This document shows, one piece after another, positions 15,150 to 17,964 of a stretch of DNA of 17,964 bases (positions within the stretch are counted from its first letter, which is position 1; every line of letters begins with the position of its first letter). The position numbers and the translations under genes are program-made. The notes below the pieces were generated by a model. The model was given only the letters and a program-made list of their open reading frames with translations. It had not been told where the DNA came from and searched no databases. Source of the stretch: an uncultured Bacteroidia bacterium (lineage in GTDB: Bacteria; Bacteroidota; Bacteroidia; Bacteroidales; UBA932); the NCBI GenBank assembly GCA_902795785.1, contig CADBMK010000165.1, forward strand, positions 1-17,964. The letters are read 5' to 3'.

Positions 15150-15752
15150 TTACTTAGAGTAGAGATCGACGATGAGCTGCTCGTTGATATTCTCAGGGAT
15201 GTCCTGACGTGTAGGAACGTTGAGGAACTTAGCTGAGAGAGACTGAGCGTTGAACTCGATCCAAGAGTACTTGGTTGCTGAAGCAACTGCGCTCTGGATA
15301 ACCTCAAGGCTCTTTGAACGCTCCCTAACTGCGATAACGTCACCTGGCTTAACCTGAGTTGAAGCGATGCTTGCAACCTCACCGTTAAGAGTGATATGAC
15401 CGTGGTTAACGAGCTGACGTGCAGCTGCTCTTGAAGGAGCTACACCCATACGGTAAACGACATTGTCAAGTCTTGACTCAAGAAGGAAGAGGAGGTTCTC
15501 ACCCTTCTGACCAGCCATGCGGCAGGCCTTGTCGTATGTGTTGTGGAACTGGCGCTCGAGGATTCCGTACATGTACTTAACCTTCTGCTTCTCTTTGAGC
15601 TGAGTACCATATTCCTTTGACTTCTTACGCTTTGCAGCAAGTCCGTGCTGTCCCGGAGGATAGTTTCTCTTTTCGAAATCCTTGTCTGCTCCGAAAATAG
15701 GCTCACCGAACTTACGAGCGATCTTTGTACTTGGACCTGTATATCTTGCCAT
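15150..15752 (-). CDS. rpsD: 30S ribosomal protein S4
   Basis: The 200-residue primary 16S rRNA-binding protein starts MARYTGPSTKIARKFGEPI and contains the S4 RNA-binding fold at about 93-155 (SRLDNVVYRMGVAPSRAAAR, then QLVNHGHITLNG). The N-terminal zinc-binding cysteines seen in some S4 proteins are absent. In enterobacteria S4 is the translational repressor of this operon. Whether that holds here is not shown. It lies 22 bases after rpsK and 24 before rpoA. Confidence 0.98.
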   Translation of the reverse strand: MARYTGPSTKIARKFGEPIFGADKDFEKRNYPPGQHGLAAKRKKSKEYGTQLKEKQKVKYMYGILERQFHNTYDKACRMAGQKGENLLFLLESRLDNVVYRMGVAPSRAAARQLVNHGHITLNGEVASIASTQVKPGDVIAVRERSKSLEVIQSAVASATKYSWIEFNAQSLSAKFLNVPTRQDIPENINEQLIVDLYSK

Positions 15753-15774
15753 AGTAATTCTGCTTTAAAAATGA

Positions 15775-16161
15775 TTAAACTTTACGACGGCCCTTAGGTC
15801 TACATCCGTTATGAGGGATCGGAGTTACGTCAACGATCTCTGTAACGGTAATGCCTGCGTTGTTGATAGTTCTGATGGCAGACTCACGGCCTGCACCAGG
15901 ACCCTTTACGTATACCTTCACCTTGCGGAGACCAGCGTCAAATGCTGTCTTGGCAGCATCCTCTGCTGCCACCTGGGCTGCATACGGAGTGTTCTTCTTA
16001 GAACCTCTGAAACCGCTCTTACCAGCTGAAGACCAAGAGATAACCTGGCCCTGGTTGTTTGTGAGAGCGATAATGACGTTGTTGAAGGTTGATGAAATAT
16101 GGGCTTCGCCATAAGCTTCAACCTTGACAACTCTCTTTGTTGCTGTTGTTTTCTTTGCCAT
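15775..16161 (-). CDS. rpsK: 30S ribosomal protein S11
   Basis: The 128-residue small-subunit platform protein has the typical FNNVIIALTNNQGQVISWSS, SAGKSGFRGSKKNTPYAAQ, KVYVKGPGAGRESAIR and C-terminal IPHNGCRPKGRRKV segments. It lies 12 bases downstream of rpsM and 22 upstream of rpsD. The length matches the family. Confidence 0.98.
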   Translation of the reverse strand: MAKKTTATKRVVKVEAYGEAHISSTFNNVIIALTNNQGQVISWSSAGKSGFRGSKKNTPYAAQVAAEDAAKTAFDAGLRKVKVYVKGPGAGRESAIRTINNAGITVTEIVDVTPIPHNGCRPKGRRKV

Positions 16162-16173
16162 AATTCATCGAGT

Positions 16174-16551
16174 TTACTTAGTTGCCTTCTTCTTGTTGGC
16201 AACGGTCTTCTTCTTACCCTTTCTGGTACGTGCGTTGTTCTTTGTGCTCTGACCACGTACAGGAAGGCCTACACGGTGACGGATTCCACGGTAGCAACCG
16301 ATATCCATGAGACGCTTGATGTCAAGCGCAACAGATGAACGGAGCTCACCTTCGATCTTGTATTCCTCACCAATCTTAGCACGGATTGCAGCGACCTGCT
16401 CGTCACTCCAATCGCCAACCTTAATGTTGTAATCGATACCGCACTCATCGAGAATCTTCTTTGATGAGCTAAGACCGATTCCGAAGATATAGGTAAGACC
16501 TATAACTCCTCTTTTGTTGTTTGGTAAATCAACACCGGCGATTCTTGCCAT
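16174..16551 (-). CDS. rpsM: 30S ribosomal protein S13
   Basis: The 125-residue small-subunit head protein starts MARIAGVDLPNNKRGVIGLT, includes YIFGIGLSSSKKIL (21-34) and RGIRHRVGLPVRGQ, then the RGQSTKNNARTRKG rRNA-binding tail and a Lys-rich end. It follows rpmJ after a 55-base spacer, the longest in this part of the operon, where a regulatory leader could lie. Confidence 0.98.
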   Translation of the reverse strand: MARIAGVDLPNNKRGVIGLTYIFGIGLSSSKKILDECGIDYNIKVGDWSDEQVAAIRAKIGEEYKIEGELRSSVALDIKRLMDIGCYRGIRHRVGLPVRGQSTKNNARTRKGKKKTVANKKKATK

Positions 16552-16584
16552 AATCTATACTTAACTTTATTTGTTACACTTTAT

Positions 16585-16602
16585 CCTGGGAATAACCCCC
16601 GG
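16585..16602 (-). other. Small hairpin in the rpmJ-rpsM spacer
   Basis: GGG at 16588-16590 pairs with CCC at 16596-16598 around AATAA, and CC/GG (16585-16586, 16601-16602) closes it with an internal loop. It lies about 33 bases before the rpsM ATG. Enterobacterial S4 binds a structured leader in the same place, but the similarity is only positional. Confidence 0.25.
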
Positions 16603-16606
16603 CATT

Positions 16607-16723
16607 TTATCCCTGGCGCATCTTGAACTTAGGATTCTTCTTGCAGATGACATAAAGTTTGCCCTTACGTCTAACGATCTTGCAATCCTCGCTGCGCTTC
16701 TTGATGGATGTTTTGACTTTCAT
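16607..16723 (-). CDS. rpmJ: 50S ribosomal protein L36
   Basis: The minus strand from 16723 encodes 38 residues: MKVKTSIKKRSEDCKIVRR, then KGKLYVICKKNPKFKMRQG, then TAA. This is the full L36 length and pattern. The classical zinc ribbon uses Cys11, Cys14, Cys27 and His32. Here only C14 and C27 remain, with Ser at 11 and Lys at 32, so four-ligand zinc binding is unlikely. It lies 12 bases after infA, in its normal place before rpsM. Confidence 0.97.
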   Translation of the reverse strand: MKVKTSIKKRSEDCKIVRRKGKLYVICKKNPKFKMRQG

Positions 16724-16735
16724 ATTGAAAAAAAT

Positions 16736-16954
16736 TTATTTGTATCTGAAAGATATTCTGCCCTTAGTAAGATCATAAGGTGAAATCTCAACTCTGACCT
16801 TGTCTCCAAGAAGAATGTGGATGAAGTTCATTCTCATCTTGCCGGAGATGTTACAAAGGAGGACATGTCCGTTCTCAAGCTCTACCTTGAACATTGCGTT
16901 AGGGAGAGTTTCAACTACAGTTCCGTCCTGTTCTATTGCTACTTGTTTCGACAT
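16736..16954 (-). CDS. infA: Translation initiation factor IF-1
   Basis: The 72-residue OB-fold protein binds the 30S A site during initiation. Motifs include KQVAIEQDGTVVETLPNAMF, VELENGHVLLCNISGKMRMN, ILLGDKVRVEISPYDLTKGR and the closing ISFRYK. The length is exactly typical. It lies 19 bases after map and 12 before rpmJ. The start reads MSKQ rather than the common MAKQ. Confidence 0.98.
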   Translation of the reverse strand: MSKQVAIEQDGTVVETLPNAMFKVELENGHVLLCNISGKMRMNFIHILLGDKVRVEISPYDLTKGRISFRYK

Positions 16955-16973
16955 TAAAATATCACTTTAAATC

Positions 16974-17744
16974 TTATAATTGCTCTTTCTCGATAAAATC
17001 GAAGGTTGACAGCTGCTCAGCCTTGCCCTTTCGGACAACAACCGTGAGCTCAAAATGTGCCGCATTCTTATGATCCGATGTATGTACTGCCCAACCGTTT
17101 CTAGCTAAATACACACCTCTTGATCCTGCGTTGATCATTGGCTCTATGCAGATGACCATTCCGTCCGTGAGTCTTGCGCCGCTGCCCGGTTTTCCGTAGT
17201 TTGGAACTCCAGGAGCCTCATGCATCTCTTTTCCCAAACCGTGGCCTTCCAGCTCACGTACGATTGAGAATCCGAATGACTCTGCATATGATTGCACCGC
17301 GTGTCCGATGTCGCCGGTTCTGTTACCTGCTACAGCAGCCTCGATTCCCTTATAGAGGGAAGCTTTGGTGACGTCCAGGAGCTTTCGGGTTTCAGGATCC
17401 ACTTCCCCAACAGGGAAAGTGTAAGCTGAATCACCGTTATACCCCTTATAGAACGTTCCGATGTCAGCGGTAAAGATGTCTCCCTCTTTAAGGACGTAAT
17501 CTGACGGAAAACCGTGGACTACGACATCGTTTACCGATGCACAGATTGCTGCAGGAAAGCCTTCATAACCCAGAAAACTTGGAATAGCTCCGTTATCGCG
17601 AATGAAAGTCTCGGCAACCCTATTCAACTCTGCAGTTGTCACACCTGGGGCGACCCTTTTACCGACTTCCGCCAGCGTCTTCGAGACGAGTATGGCATTT
17701 TCACGTAAAAGCTCTATTTCTTCTTCTGTTTTTGGCTTGACCAT
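16974..17744 (-). CDS. map: Type I methionine aminopeptidase
   Basis: The 256-residue cytosolic metalloprotease removes the initiator Met from nascent proteins. All five metal ligands are seen: D94 (FTADIG), D105 (YNGDSAY), H168 (EGHGLGKEMHE), E201 (CIEPMI) and E232 (AHFELTVVV). The substrate-contact histidines H77 (VVHGFP) and H175 are also present. Each lies about three positions before its E. coli counterpart. There is no N-terminal zinc-finger extension. Its position between secY and infA is normal in Bacteroidota and Gram-positives. It starts 22 bases after the secY stop. Confidence 0.97.
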   Translation of the reverse strand: MVKPKTEEEIELLRENAILVSKTLAEVGKRVAPGVTTAELNRVAETFIRDNGAIPSFLGYEGFPAAICASVNDVVVHGFPSDYVLKEGDIFTADIGTFYKGYNGDSAYTFPVGEVDPETRKLLDVTKASLYKGIEAAVAGNRTGDIGHAVQSYAESFGFSIVRELEGHGLGKEMHEAPGVPNYGKPGSGARLTDGMVICIEPMINAGSRGVYLARNGWAVHTSDHKNAAHFELTVVVRKGKAEQLSTFDFIEKEQL

Positions 17745-17766
17745 CTTCCTTACTTTTTATACAAAA

Positions 17767-17964
17767 TTACATACCTGAGCGGCCAGTAAGGCGACCAGTC
17801 TTCATAAGACCGTCGTAGTGGCGCATCAGCAAATGACTTTCGATCTGCTGGAGTGTATCGAGGACAACACCTACAAGGATCAACAGTGAAGTACCACCGA
17901 AGAAGCTTGCGAATGAGTTGCTGACTCCGAGCTTCATTGCGAATGCAGGGAGGATAGCGATAAG
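17767..17964 (-). CDS. secY: Preprotein translocase subunit SecY, C-terminal 65 residues (cut by window edge)
   Basis: The frame runs from the right edge to TAA at 17769-17767. It encodes the last transmembrane helix and cytosolic tail of the SecYEG channel: SLLILVGVVLDTLQQIESHL then LMRHYDGLMKTGRLTGRSGM. The VVLDT-x-QQIE-x-HL-x-MRHY-x-G stretch is diagnostic of SecY. The rest of the gene lies beyond the window. Confidence 0.95.
   Translation of the reverse strand, partial: LIAILPAFAMKLGVSNSFASFFGGTSLLILVGVVLDTLQQIESHLLMRHYDGLMKTGRLTGRSGM

Noticed and set aside
17745..17751. AAGGAAG just before the map ATG, resembling a Shine-Dalgarno
   Set aside because: It abuts the start codon with no usable spacing, so it cannot pair with the 16S tail in the normal way.
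17762..17769. TAATTTTG on the minus strand, a TAnnTTTG match overlapping the secY stop codon
   Set aside because: It has no -33 partner and sits in a continuous ribosomal protein operon, so chance is the simplest explanation. A weak internal promoter for map cannot be excluded.
14118..17964. Ribosomal protein block examined for unusual insertions or fused genes
   Set aside because: Gene order, lengths and spacing are standard for Bacteroidota. Only the L36 ligand loss and the rpmJ-rpsM spacer were worth noting.
1..17964. Search for CRISPR arrays, insertion sequences, integrase or attachment sites
   Set aside because: No regularly spaced repeats, transposase or integrase motifs or target-site duplications were seen. 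The tRNA-Leu 3' end is not repeated elsewhere in the window.

Overview
The window looks like chromosome from a member of the Bacteroidales (Bacteroidota). The evidence is a SusC/SusD outer-membrane pair, lipoproteins with short xxSC lipoboxes, a DUF6377-type regulator, genes that mostly lack Shine-Dalgarno sequences, several TAnnTTTG (-7) promoter elements, and the gene order secY-map-infA-rpmJ-rpsM-rpsK-rpsD-rpoA-rplQ. I cannot resolve genus or family from sequence alone.

Region 1 (1-398) holds the possible tail of a plus-strand gene, a 9-bp inverted repeat, about 200 bases of unexplained GC-rich sequence, and a strong minus-strand terminator.

Region 2 (399-8536, minus strand) is a compact four-gene operon transcribed susC, susD, PKD/beta-propeller lipoprotein, EEP-fold phosphodiesterase/nuclease lipoprotein. 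Gaps between genes are 15, 12 and 2 bases. No glycoside hydrolase, polysaccharide lyase, sulfatase or esterase is present in the window, so the only enzyme of this uptake locus is a phosphodiester- or phosphate-ester-cleaving one. Divergent from it (8775-10286, plus) is a lipoprotein/TPR-like membrane protein with a C-terminal helix-turn-helix, the probable regulator. The 238-base divergent region between them carries a repeated AGGT(A/T) motif.

Region 3 (10287-13541) is an amino-sugar catabolic island: a bidirectional terminator, tRNA-Leu(CAA), nagB (minus), nagA (plus, divergent from nagB) and a LacI-family regulator (minus, convergent with nagA, 2-base gap). NagA removes acetyl from GlcNAc-6-P, and NagB converts the resulting GlcN-6-P to fructose-6-P and ammonia. 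The LacI protein is a plausible but unproven regulator of the pair.

Region 4 (13579-17964, minus) is the 3' part of the spc/alpha ribosomal protein operon, from the C-terminus of secY through map, infA, rpmJ (38 codons), rpsM, rpsK, rpsD, rpoA and rplQ to a strong terminator. It is ordinary housekeeping sequence. The most interesting part of the window is the susCD/propeller/EEP/DUF6377-like locus, whose cargo is not evident.
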